NCBI GenBank assembly: GCA_019359415.1
Contig: JAHHHH010000020.1
Span: forward strand, 1 to 64,000
DNA length: 64,000 nucleotides
DNA from: Iphinoe sp. HA4291-MV1
Lineage (GTDB): Bacteria; Cyanobacteriota; Cyanobacteriia; Cyanobacteriales; Nostocaceae
Reading direction: 5' to 3'
The notes under the pieces: generated by a model
Databases searched by the model: none
What the model was told of the DNA's origin: nothing
What the model saw: the letters and a program-made list of their open reading frames with translations, nothing else
Shown here: positions 37,384 to 45,734 of the stretch, piece after piece
How positions within the stretch are numbered: position 1 is the first letter of the stretch
Layout of the letters: each line of letters starts with the position of its first letter
Program-made: the position numbers and the translations under genes

Positions 37384-37769
37384 CTATTTTCCTCTATATA
37401 ATTATGAATTGAGAAGAAACCAAGACCAAAAATGTATTCAACTAAAAAATAAGCATTGTATCTTAAAATTCTCAATTTATGAGCTAAGTTACTGGCTTAA
37501 GAATGTGTTTTATTGTATCATAACTCAAATGAATATTTTCTAATTATATTAGTTTCAAAGTTTTCATTATCTAATTAATTAAATAACTATATACTTTTGT
37601 AAATATATCTGTTTTCGTATATATGAAATAAATAAAATCTATAAAGTTATTAAGCTAGACGACTTGGGTCAAATAGAGAAATCATCAAAGTAGAATTTTC
37701 AGTCAATCATTTAGCTATCATAGATTTGACTTAGGAGTTAAAGTCATTTGAGCACAAAAGGAGTTAGTT
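37384..37769. other. AT-rich divergent promoter region
   Basis: The spacer between the leftward GNAT-M20 operon and the rightward ligase gene. No gene or clear repeat is seen. It should hold both promoters. Confidence 0.6.
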
Positions 37770-39119
37770 GTGAAAAATAAACCATTGCTCACTTATCAAG
37801 ATCTTCTATATTTCTTTCTTAAAAACGAAGCAGTTACTGAGAAAATAGGAATGGAGGTGGAATTAGGTGTAGTCGATCCCAACACGGGAATATCCCTACC
37901 TTACAAGGGAACCAATGGAGCTCGAGCCATACTTGAAGTTTTGATGAAAACTGATAACTGGACTCCCGTTTATGAAGAAAATCTTCTTCTCGGTGTTGTA
38001 CGAGCCGATGGATGTCAAGTAACCTTAGAACCTGGAGGACAAATCGAATATTCATCTCCTCCAGCCAAGGATTTAGTAGAACTTGTCCAGAAGATGCGTC
38101 AAGTCGTTTTGAGCATTGCAGAGGTGGCGCGAGGATTAGGATCTGCCTTGATAGCGGGTAGTATGCTGCCGTTCGATAAACCCGAAGATGCCAAATGGGC
38201 ACCGAAGCCACGATTTCAAATGACACTGGATTATTTAGCCAGTTTGGGAATCGATTCGCTGGGTTGGTGTACAATGGCACGAACATTGTCTACACAAGTC
38301 ACCTTTGATTACCTGTCTGAAGATGACATGAATCGAAAGGTGCGAGTTCTTGTAGCAGCAGCGCCTGTGTCTTGTGCTCTTTTCGCTAACTCTCCGATCG
38401 AGGGGGGAGTGCTTGACGGTGTTCTCTCGCATCGAGGAAAGTACTGGCTGAGATTCGATCCAGCACGCTGCGGTTGTATTCCTCCAGCTTTGAGTGGTTC
38501 GATGACTTTCAATGACTATATCCAATGGGCGATGGAAATTCCGATGATTGCTTCTATGGTTAACGGAGTTTGTCAACCGATGTATGGACGCCCCTTTTCT
38601 TCAGTATTAAATAGTGGCTTTGATGATGGAAGCCAACCGACATTTGATAACTGGCGTGCTCACTTCTCATCTATTTACACTGATATTCGCTTGCGCGATA
38701 CTATTGAAGTTCGTGCGATGGATGGACTAGCTTTTGAACACATACCCTCTGCCTGTGCTTTTTGGACTGGACTGGCTTATCATCAACCCTCTATTGAATC
38801 CTTGTGGAAACTATTAGAAAATCGAACGCTTGAAGACTATCAAACAGCACAAGCTGAAGTTTGCGTTAAAGGATTAAAAGCAAGGTATGGTGAAGACTCG
38901 GTTCAAGACTTAGCGATAGAAATGGTGAAGCTTGCAAAACTTGGGCTAGAAGCACGAGTGAATGCACAGCTTGAACATCCAGAAGTCTTAAGTTACCTTG
39001 AGCCTCTAGAAGAAGTTGCTTTTTCCGGTCAAACTTTTGCAGAACGTCTGATTGAGAAGTGGAAAGGTGAGTTGCAATTTTCTCGCGATCGCTATGTAGA
39101 AGCTTATCGAATCAATTAG
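37770..39119 (+). CDS. GCS2-type glutamate-amino acid ligase (GshA/EgtA-like)
   Basis: A 449-residue ATP-dependent gamma-glutamyl ligase of the GCS2 (plant/EgtA) class. It has the N-terminal GMEVELGVVDPNTG, ADGCQVTLEPGGQIEYSSPP at about 94-113, QVTFDYLSEDDMNRKVRVL and IEVRAMDGLAFEHIPSACAF. The GTG start has AGGAG about 8 bases upstream (37760-37764). The usual cyanobacterial GshA is a different, shorter type, so this is probably a specialised ligase. It faces a heme-oxygenase-like enzyme and a halogenase-type enzyme, which suggests that Glu is joined to a modified amino acid. Cysteine as substrate is not excluded. Confidence 0.86.
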   Translation: MKNKPLLTYQDLLYFFLKNEAVTEKIGMEVELGVVDPNTGISLPYKGTNGARAILEVLMKTDNWTPVYEENLLLGVVRADGCQVTLEPGGQIEYSSPPAKDLVELVQKMRQVVLSIAEVARGLGSALIAGSMLPFDKPEDAKWAPKPRFQMTLDYLASLGIDSLGWCTMARTLSTQVTFDYLSEDDMNRKVRVLVAAAPVSCALFANSPIEGGVLDGVLSHRGKYWLRFDPARCGCIPPALSGSMTFNDYIQWAMEIPMIASMVNGVCQPMYGRPFSSVLNSGFDDGSQPTFDNWRAHFSSIYTDIRLRDTIEVRAMDGLAFEHIPSACAFWTGLAYHQPSIESLWKLLENRTLEDYQTAQAEVCVKGLKARYGEDSVQDLAIEMVKLAKLGLEARVNAQLEHPEVLSYLEPLEEVAFSGQTFAERLIEKWKGELQFSRDRYVEAYRIN

Positions 39120-39136
39120 GACTTATTTTCAAGAAG

Positions 39137-39217
39137 TGAGCAGACAGCCCTAAAATATGCATAACATTGCAAAGATGCTTGAGTGCTTCTTTTATGTCTT
39201 TTGGGGCTAACTGCTCA
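39137..39217. terminator. Shared hairpin between convergent genes
   Basis: Arms TGAGCAGACAGCCC (39137-39150) and GGGCTAACTGCTCA (39204-39217) pair at 12 of 14 positions across the gap between the ligase and diiron-enzyme genes. A long loop makes it a moderate candidate. Confidence 0.5.
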
Positions 39218-39244
39218 TCCCGACTTCTTTAACTGTTTTAAAAC

Positions 39245-39997
39245 CTATGTTTGATTGCCTAAAAGAAGCGCCTCAACACCATCCCAATAAGTTGCTACAA
39301 GTTCTAGGAATCCATTCATCCCTTTCTCAAATAACTCTCTGGTATCCTGTTCACTAATGTAAGGAGAGATAGCATTGAAAACGTTGTTGCTGTGTCCCAC
39401 TTCCACATTGATATGAATCAGCCAGAAATTCCTGAGCTTCTTATCATACTCCTGGTTCTCTAGCCCATCGTTTAACTTAGAAACCATCGTAGCAGACATA
39501 GTTTCATCAGCATACAAGGCTCCCAAACATTTCTCAATCGGCGGCTCAGTGTAAAGCTTCATAATACCTTGGTTGAGTGCCGTTGTGGTGGGCAAACATT
39601 TGTAATTCTCAAACTCTTCGTTGGTAATCCCAATTTGGTGTAGAAAATCCCTGTAAATCATTGAATGAGTCACCTTGCTCCCAACTTCATCAATGACATT
39701 GAGGATCACTTCCCGCAGGATATTCTCATCTCTAGTATGTAAAGCCATACCAGTGATATAAAAAGGAAGATACTGGAAGAAGTAGAAACACTCTAGGAAA
39801 AGCTTCTTTTCTTGTTCTTTGGTTAGCTTGTTCTTTCTGTAGTAGTTAAGAAAAGGATGCTCTACTGCTCGGTGAGCCAAAATGTATTCAATTTGCTCAT
39901 CAAGATACTTTTTAGTCTCTTGATTATCCAGCTTGACTCGTTTGCGAATATTGGGATCTTCTACTTCTTCAAATCGCTTAATTGTTGTAGATGTCAT
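39245..39997 (-). CDS. Heme-oxygenase-like diiron enzyme (HDO; BesC-like candidate)
   Basis: Starts at the Met ending at 39997, preceded by AAGGAG; the frame reaches 40036 but without support. The 250-residue, all-helical protein keeps a full set of candidate diiron ligands: Glu69 (FLECF), Glu104 and His111 (NVIDEVGSKVTH), and His195, Glu199, His202 (HINVEVGH). This is the pattern of heme-oxygenase-like diiron oxidases and lyases such as BesC, UndA and SznF. BesC cleaves 4-chlorolysine to chloroallylglycine. Its place 64 bp after a BesD-like gene makes a BesC role likely, though not proven. Confidence 0.8.
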   Translation of the reverse strand: MTSTTIKRFEEVEDPNIRKRVKLDNQETKKYLDEQIEYILAHRAVEHPFLNYYRKNKLTKEQEKKLFLECFYFFQYLPFYITGMALHTRDENILREVILNVIDEVGSKVTHSMIYRDFLHQIGITNEEFENYKCLPTTTALNQGIMKLYTEPPIEKCLGALYADETMSATMVSKLNDGLENQEYDKKLRNFWLIHINVEVGHSNNVFNAISPYISEQDTRELFEKGMNGFLELVATYWDGVEALLLGNQT

Positions 39998-40060
39998 TTG
40001 CAAACTCCTTTTCAGCGACGAACTCTTATGAGACACATCTCAAATGAAACTGGAGTAGCT

Positions 40061-40831
40061 TCAGCTATAAACCCCAGCTTCTACTTCTTTTTCAGCCCAC
40101 CATCTATCGTTGGTGATCATTTGCTTCTTCAGATCGTCTTCACATCCCCAAGTCATATTAATCATGATTCTGATTGCATCGTGATTCAGAGGAACTGTGC
40201 GATGGAGAGTCGTATCTGCTTTTAAAAAGTAGATGTCGCCACTCACAAAACCATAAGTTTTAATGAGATTTTGACATAGATACTCGTGGATTTTTGGATT
40301 AGATTTGTCCCAATTGGTGTGAGGAACACATTGAAGCATACCACCATATTCTGTTGGCGGTGTTTCCAAAATCCAAATTAAAGCAAAACGATAATCTCCC
40401 CAGTGCCATCCATGAGTATCACCACTTTTTTCCTGTCTAGTAATGAGAAATTCTTCATCCTTTGAAGGACATGGCAAAAGGGGTTCACCGGCAAGAGCTT
40501 CGAGAAAGCTCAACAAAGCTTTGGAACGGTATATTGTGTTAATAAATTCACTGTTAGCAGCAATCGTTTCACTGGTCACAACGCTCATCTTTCTTGGAGT
40601 ATTTCCTGTTGTTGCCAGTTTGAGATCTCTGCGTTCTGCATAGAGTTCCAAAAGTCTTAACGCTTCTTCTTTCATAGATTTTCGGATTTCCAAAGGCATA
40701 ACCTCTGGAATCTTGATCACCCCCTCTCTCTTAAATTGATTAGAAAGAAAAGGAAGAGTCTTTTTAGAGTATTTCTCGACAAGATTAGAGCTAATCTTTT
40801 CTTCAGTTTGAGATGAGATAGACAGAACCAT
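40061..40831 (-). CDS. Putative BesD-family Fe(II)/2-oxoglutarate amino-acid halogenase
   Basis: A 256-residue cupin-fold oxygenase. The iron site reads His143-Trp-Gly145 and His210, so the usual carboxylate ligand of HxD is Gly, the mark of radical halogenases, which leaves room for chloride. Against BesD residues as I remember them (R74, E120, H134, H137, G139, D140, H204, N219, T221, W239) this protein has the same residue six positions later every time (R80, E126, H140, H143, G145, D146, H210, N225, T227, W245). These include acidic residues that hold the lysine side-chain amine. It is first in an operon with the diiron enzyme. Substrate lysine or ornithine is inferred. Confidence 0.82.
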   Translation of the reverse strand: MVLSISSQTEEKISSNLVEKYSKKTLPFLSNQFKREGVIKIPEVMPLEIRKSMKEEALRLLELYAERRDLKLATTGNTPRKMSVVTSETIAANSEFINTIYRSKALLSFLEALAGEPLLPCPSKDEEFLITRQEKSGDTHGWHWGDYRFALIWILETPPTEYGGMLQCVPHTNWDKSNPKIHEYLCQNLIKTYGFVSGDIYFLKADTTLHRTVPLNHDAIRIMINMTWGCEDDLKKQMITNDRWWAEKEVEAGVYS

Positions 40832-41545
40832 TGTCTTTTATCACGCACAGAATAGCCAGAATTTACTAATGCTTTTAGGCATCAGTTTGTCTACCAGTTA
40901 CGTTGCTATTAACTAAGTCTTATAAAAGTACTTTATCATTTCTGAAAATGGTAGCCAAATTTATGCCTAAAACCACTGTTGTTTATGAAATTCATTTGAG
41001 ATGAATTCCTAACAAAATAAATATTACTACAAATATATTAGTAAAAAGTTTTATTTTATTTTTTTTAACAAAAAAGATTTTTATTTCTCCAAAATGGCTT
41101 TTTTGAGACCTCAGAAGGATTTATTTGCATGGATTGTTGGTTAATAACTACAATTTTTTGTAGAAATTAAATAAAATTTTCAATAAAATAACATTAAATA
41201 TTTATTTTTTAAAAATAAATATTTAATGTTAGAATACACATTTTACAGTGCAGATCGCAAAACATTGTATTTTTAAAGCATGACAGCTTCACCATTTAGA
41301 TATCAAATACAGAATATTGACCACTGCGATATAGTCGCTCTCATCATCAACGAAATGAGTCTAGTAGAGTAAATTAACCGATCGCTGAGAACTCATACTA
41401 AATCCGCAGCTTAAAAGTAATTATTTTCAACAGACTGAGTTTTTTGTACCCTATTATACACATATGGCGATTCGAGAAACCACCACCCAGATTTAAAGCA
41501 ATGTGTGTACTGAGAAAAAAGCGCCGATTTTGAATTTTGTATTGC
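40832..41545. other. Long AT-rich intergenic region
   Basis: 714 bp without a gene. It holds the halogenase promoter and a perfect 20-bp-arm AT palindrome (41190-41230). Confidence 0.65.
41190..41230. repeat. Perfect AT palindrome, 20-bp arms
   Basis: AACATTAAATATTTATTTTT at 41190-41209 and its exact complement at 41211-41230, separated by one base. It can form a cruciform or a transcript hairpin. Confidence 0.9.
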
Positions 41546-43672
41546 TTATGGTGTTATCGGTGTGGGTGTAGGCGAAGATGTCGGTGTCAGTGTTGGTGTT
41601 GGCGTAGCTGTAGGCGTAGGCGAGGATGTCGGTGTAGCTGTAATTGTAGGCGTGGGTATGGGTGAGGATGTCGGTGTTGGTGTGACAGTTTCTATAGGAG
41701 TTGACGTCGGCGATGGAGGTGGAGCAGGATTTTCTGCTGTGACCGAAAGTGTATAATTTGATTTATTTAACCCTGTAGAAACAACGACATATTCATAAAA
41801 TCCAGTTTCTGGAAGTTTAATGGATAAGGTACGTTGTGTTGAATCTTCCAAGAATCGGAATTTACCACTGGGGGAATAGATGGAAAGCAGAATTTTAGAA
41901 TTCGCATCTAGCTCAACTTTCATCAATTGTTCTTCTTGAAGCCCAGCGATAAAAACTTTACCTTCTCCTGATTTAAGAGTGCCACTAACTCTGCTACCAA
42001 TAGCCCCTTTGTCAAAGATTAGTTTTCTGAAAGCGCTACCAGCAACAATAGCATTGAGTTTATCGCTGACAAATCCTTGCCAGACTTGTCCAATCGGCTG
42101 ATCGATAAAATTCTTACCACGCTGTTCTGGAAATTGCTGGAAAAATGCCGCATCCCCTAAATCATACAAAGAACGGCTACCAACGTTGATTTTGTTGACT
42201 GCCACTTTAGCGCGATCGCGTTCTGCTTGTGTGAAACTACCCAATTGCCTACGTGCATCTGAACTCAGTACTGCAAGCTTGTCCAGCAATTCGTCTGCTA
42301 TGCTATCCCACCGTACCCGTAGTTGTGCATCTTCCGAGTTATCAGTTAGGGTACGGTTGCGTAAACTTGGATTTCTATCCCAAAAGACTTGATTGACTAA
42401 CTCAGTAAAAAATTTATTATTAATACCCAATTGTTGACGGCGCTCATCTAATCTTTCCTTGCGCTGTCGTTCTTCTGGAGGAAGTTTTGAATCATCAGAC
42501 AACAGGGGTGAAGAATAATTAAATAACTGATTTGCTCCCCACATACCCACACCAACGGCAGTAACCATTATTGCCACTATTACAATGATTTTGCCAGGTG
42601 TCCACCAGCTTGTGGGAGGGGATGAGGAGGATGAAGGGGATGAGGGGGATGAGGGGGATGGAGCTACGGCTACGGTTTGTTCTGTTTGCGCTGGTGGCGT
42701 TGGTGGAGGGGGATAGTTGACAGGTGGCGGAGTAAGAGCCTGCAGAACTTGATGAGCGCTTTGGTAACGTTCTTTTGGTGTTGGTGATAGCATTTTATCC
42801 AACACCATTCCAAAAGTGTGGCTCAAGTTAACTTCTCGTCGCCATTGCCAAGTAAAGGTATGATTATCTATAAGTTCTTGTGGCTGTTTGCCTGTCAGTA
42901 AAACGAGTACCGTTGCTGCTAAAGCATACAAGTCGCTATGAGGCTCTACTAACCCCGTTTGCATTTGTTCTGGGGGAGAGTACCCTGCTTTACCCAATAA
43001 TGTTGGGAGTCCAGAAGCAGTACCAGGTTGATAATACTGCGAGACGACTGTTGCAGCGACTTGTTTAACCCCACCAAAATCAATTAACACTGGCAGTTGG
43101 TCAATACCGCGTAAAATTAAGTTGTCAGGAGAGATATCGCGGTGAATTACTCCCATAGAGTGGATGTATGCCAAAACAGGCAGAATTTGCTGCATGAGAA
43201 AACGGACTTCCGCCTCTGTAAACCGCAAACCTTGCTTTTTCCTAGCGTCTAATAAAGAGCCATAAGTTTGCCCTTCTACAAAGTCTTGCACCAAAAATAG
43301 ATATTCCTTATCAACTAGGTTAATGCGGAAAAGTTCCCGGAAGCGGGGAATTTGGGGGTGTTGCAGTTTGTAGAGAACGCTGGCTTCTCGCTGAAACAGT
43401 TCTTCGGCTTTTTGTAGAACATATGGTGTTTGAACTTGAGGGGAGAATTCCTTTAAAACACAAAGTTCGTGAAAGCGATTAATATCCTCAGCTAAATAAG
43501 TACGCCCAAAACCTCCCTGTCCCAATTGACGCACAATAAGATAGCGATCGTTCAAAGTTTGCCCGCTTTGAATACCTTGACTCATCGGGTTACCCAAATT
43601 TTCGCCGCAGTGCAGACAAAAGCGACTACTAGCTGGATTTTCATGTCCTTTGGAGCAATAAACAGGATTCAT
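41546..43672 (-). CDS. Zinc-ribbon Ser/Thr protein kinase with TM and Pro/Thr tail
   Basis: About 708 residues. A CxxH/CxxC-type zinc ribbon (YCSKGHENP, FCLHCG) is followed by a Hanks-type kinase domain (about 42-315: GQGGFGRTYLAE, catalytic HRDISPDN, IDFGG). Then come a Ser/Pro linker, one membrane helix (about 365-385), a domain shared with the next kinase, and a threonine-proline repeat tail of about 50 residues. I take Met at 43672; the Met two codons earlier falls inside a heptamer repeat. The Pro-Ser linker is encoded by GATGAGGGG-type tandem repeats. Confidence 0.9.
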   Translation of the reverse strand: MNPVYCSKGHENPASSRFCLHCGENLGNPMSQGIQSGQTLNDRYLIVRQLGQGGFGRTYLAEDINRFHELCVLKEFSPQVQTPYVLQKAEELFQREASVLYKLQHPQIPRFRELFRINLVDKEYLFLVQDFVEGQTYGSLLDARKKQGLRFTEAEVRFLMQQILPVLAYIHSMGVIHRDISPDNLILRGIDQLPVLIDFGGVKQVAATVVSQYYQPGTASGLPTLLGKAGYSPPEQMQTGLVEPHSDLYALAATVLVLLTGKQPQELIDNHTFTWQWRREVNLSHTFGMVLDKMLSPTPKERYQSAHQVLQALTPPPVNYPPPPTPPAQTEQTVAVAPSPSSPSSPSSSSSPPTSWWTPGKIIVIVAIMVTAVGVGMWGANQLFNYSSPLLSDDSKLPPEERQRKERLDERRQQLGINNKFFTELVNQVFWDRNPSLRNRTLTDNSEDAQLRVRWDSIADELLDKLAVLSSDARRQLGSFTQAERDRAKVAVNKINVGSRSLYDLGDAAFFQQFPEQRGKNFIDQPIGQVWQGFVSDKLNAIVAGSAFRKLIFDKGAIGSRVSGTLKSGEGKVFIAGLQEEQLMKVELDANSKILLSIYSPSGKFRFLEDSTQRTLSIKLPETGFYEYVVVSTGLNKSNYTLSVTAENPAPPPSPTSTPIETVTPTPTSSPIPTPTITATPTSSPTPTATPTPTLTPTSSPTPTPITP

Positions 43673-43714
43673 AGTCATTAGTCATTAGTCATTAGTCATT
43701 AGTCATTAGTTAGT
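43672..43714. repeat. Tandem heptamer repeat (TTAGTCA)
   Basis: About five consecutive TTAGTCA copies between the two kinase genes, touching the start of the second. Confidence 0.9.
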
Positions 43715-43787
43715 TGTTAAAAAGTACTACTAACCACTAACTACTAACGACTAACCATTTCCTATCTTCCCATTTTCCCATCTTCTT

Positions 43788-45527
43788 CTAGTTAGTAGAT
43801 CCTAGTTGACTCACTTGCTCGGCAGCAAGTGCATACCATATTTGACCAAACGTCTGTTTATCCAGTTTCTCATTTCTACGTCGCTGCCCCGGAAATAATC
43901 CATCAAATTTTTTGTTTGTGTCTCCGTTGAGTTGCTTGATGGTATAGTTACCCAACTGTCCAGCTTGTGCTTGACGTCTCCAATTGTCGTAATCTTGCTC
44001 ACTATATTTTCCCAGATTGCGACGCGCTGATGTGTTCAGATCAGCCCGTTCTAGTTTATTTAATAAATCTTCAGCGATCGCGAACCATTCGTTGCGCAAA
44101 GCAGCATCCTCTGAACTACCCGTGAGGATGCGTCCCTTTGCTTCAGGATTTTTCGTATAGAAAATTTGATTTACCATTAGTGTAAAAAAGACTTCTGGTA
44201 TTTCTAGCTGCTGACGGCGACGGATAATTTGGTTACCGCGATTTACTTCGTTGCTATCTGTTGGTTTTTCAGGAGCAGTTGGTTTTTTAGGAGAATCTGA
44301 TCCCCCTGGAATTTTCGGTAATGAGATTGTTGGTATAGAAATAGATGATACAGCCTGAATAACACCGTTGACGACTGCCCAAGTCCCTGCCAAAGTCAAA
44401 ACAATGACACTTGTGCTGATAAGACTCAAAGCAAAAGGACGAAGCCAAACAGGCAAAGGTAACGCCTGAGCAACCGCTTGAGTTTGATTATGAAGCTTAC
44501 CAACAAGAGTCTTGACACGTTTGCGCCCAGGAGCAACAACCATCGTCTTCAGCTTAGTTATACCAGTATTGACAGGTTTGGCAGTTTTGGCAGGGTTGGG
44601 AGCAGGAGTGTAATACTTCAAATCTTTGAGGACATCGTCGGCTTTTTGGTAGCGATCGCTTGGTTTATAAGCCAGCATTCTTTTCAGCACTGCTTCTAGT
44701 TTGGGGCTGACTTTTATTTGTTCTCCCCAACGCCAAGTTCCCTGATAAGAATCATACAGTCGTTGTGGTTCAAGTCCCGTTAATAATACGAGCGCTGTCA
44801 CTGCCAAAGAGTACAAATCACTACTAGGAAATGCTTTTCCCTGACGTAATTGTTCCTCTGGTGCGTAGCCCTTTTTCCCCAAAATCGTACGAATTCCACC
44901 TAGTTGGGTAAACCAAAAACCCTTAGAAGCTGGCAATTGTTTCACCCCACCAAAGTCAATCAACACGGGTAAATTATCACTATGTCGCAAAATCACATTA
45001 TCAGGAGAAATATCGCGATGAACGACATTGCAAGAGTGAATGTAAGACAAAATAGGCAACATCTGTTGCAGCAGTTTGACGACTTCCTCCTCGCTAAAGG
45101 TTTGCCCCTCAGTTGTGCGGTTTTCTAATAAATCCCAGTAGTTGTCACCCTCCACATAGTCTTGCACCAAAAAGAAAAAATCTTTGTGACTCAACTGCAC
45201 TTGTAACGAGGCGTGGAAACGTGGAATCTGTGGGTGCTGTAGTTTTTTCAGCACACTTGCTTCTCGTTCAAACAGTTCTTTAGCTTTTTCTAAATCTTGT
45301 TGTTCTTCAACTTGGGGTGCAAACTCCTTCAGAACGCACTGTAGTTGAGATTGATGTAAATCCTCAGCTAAATAAGTACGTCCAAAGCCTCCCTGTCCCA
45401 AATGACGTATAATCCGATAACGGTTATCGACAACTTGCCCCACACGAAGAGGTAACGGTTCACCGCACTGAGTGCAAAAACGGTTACTCTCATTATTTAC
45501 ATGTTGTTTGCTGCAATAAACATCCAT
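43788..45527 (-). CDS. Zinc-ribbon Ser/Thr protein kinase (paralogue)
   Basis: A 579-residue kinase with the same architecture as the next gene: zinc ribbon (YCSKQHVN, FCTQCGEP), kinase domain with GQGGFGRTYLAE, HRDISPDN and IDFGGVKQ, a membrane helix at about 370-395, and a C-terminal domain (IIRRRQQLEIPEVFFTLMVN and following) shared with the paralogue. It lacks the Pro/Thr tail. The pair is a tandem duplication. The C-terminal domain lies on the far side of the membrane and could sense an envelope signal. Confidence 0.9.
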   Translation of the reverse strand: MDVYCSKQHVNNESNRFCTQCGEPLPLRVGQVVDNRYRIIRHLGQGGFGRTYLAEDLHQSQLQCVLKEFAPQVEEQQDLEKAKELFEREASVLKKLQHPQIPRFHASLQVQLSHKDFFFLVQDYVEGDNYWDLLENRTTEGQTFSEEEVVKLLQQMLPILSYIHSCNVVHRDISPDNVILRHSDNLPVLIDFGGVKQLPASKGFWFTQLGGIRTILGKKGYAPEEQLRQGKAFPSSDLYSLAVTALVLLTGLEPQRLYDSYQGTWRWGEQIKVSPKLEAVLKRMLAYKPSDRYQKADDVLKDLKYYTPAPNPAKTAKPVNTGITKLKTMVVAPGRKRVKTLVGKLHNQTQAVAQALPLPVWLRPFALSLISTSVIVLTLAGTWAVVNGVIQAVSSISIPTISLPKIPGGSDSPKKPTAPEKPTDSNEVNRGNQIIRRRQQLEIPEVFFTLMVNQIFYTKNPEAKGRILTGSSEDAALRNEWFAIAEDLLNKLERADLNTSARRNLGKYSEQDYDNWRRQAQAGQLGNYTIKQLNGDTNKKFDGLFPGQRRRNEKLDKQTFGQIWYALAAEQVSQLGSTN

Positions 45528-45734
45528 GACGCTGAAGGATGAATCAAAGGTTTTTATAAGTTGCTACAACTTGGAAAGCGACTATTACGCATACTCTCTC
45601 TTTTATTTTGCCCTTCTTTGTTCAAGAGCGTGATAAAGAATACAACAAAGGTTAAAATACAGGCAACAAGTAACAGTGATCTGGAGTCTACTTGGTAGAA
45701 TTAGCAATAAGAATTTTTTATAGCAACAAACATC

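Noticed and set aside
41562-41756. Valine/glycine repeat ORF on the plus strand
   Set aside because: It is the antisense of the kinase Pro/Thr tail repeat and has no independent support.
43672-43714. CRISPR array
   Set aside because: Repeats are contiguous heptamers without spacers; no cas genes are nearby.
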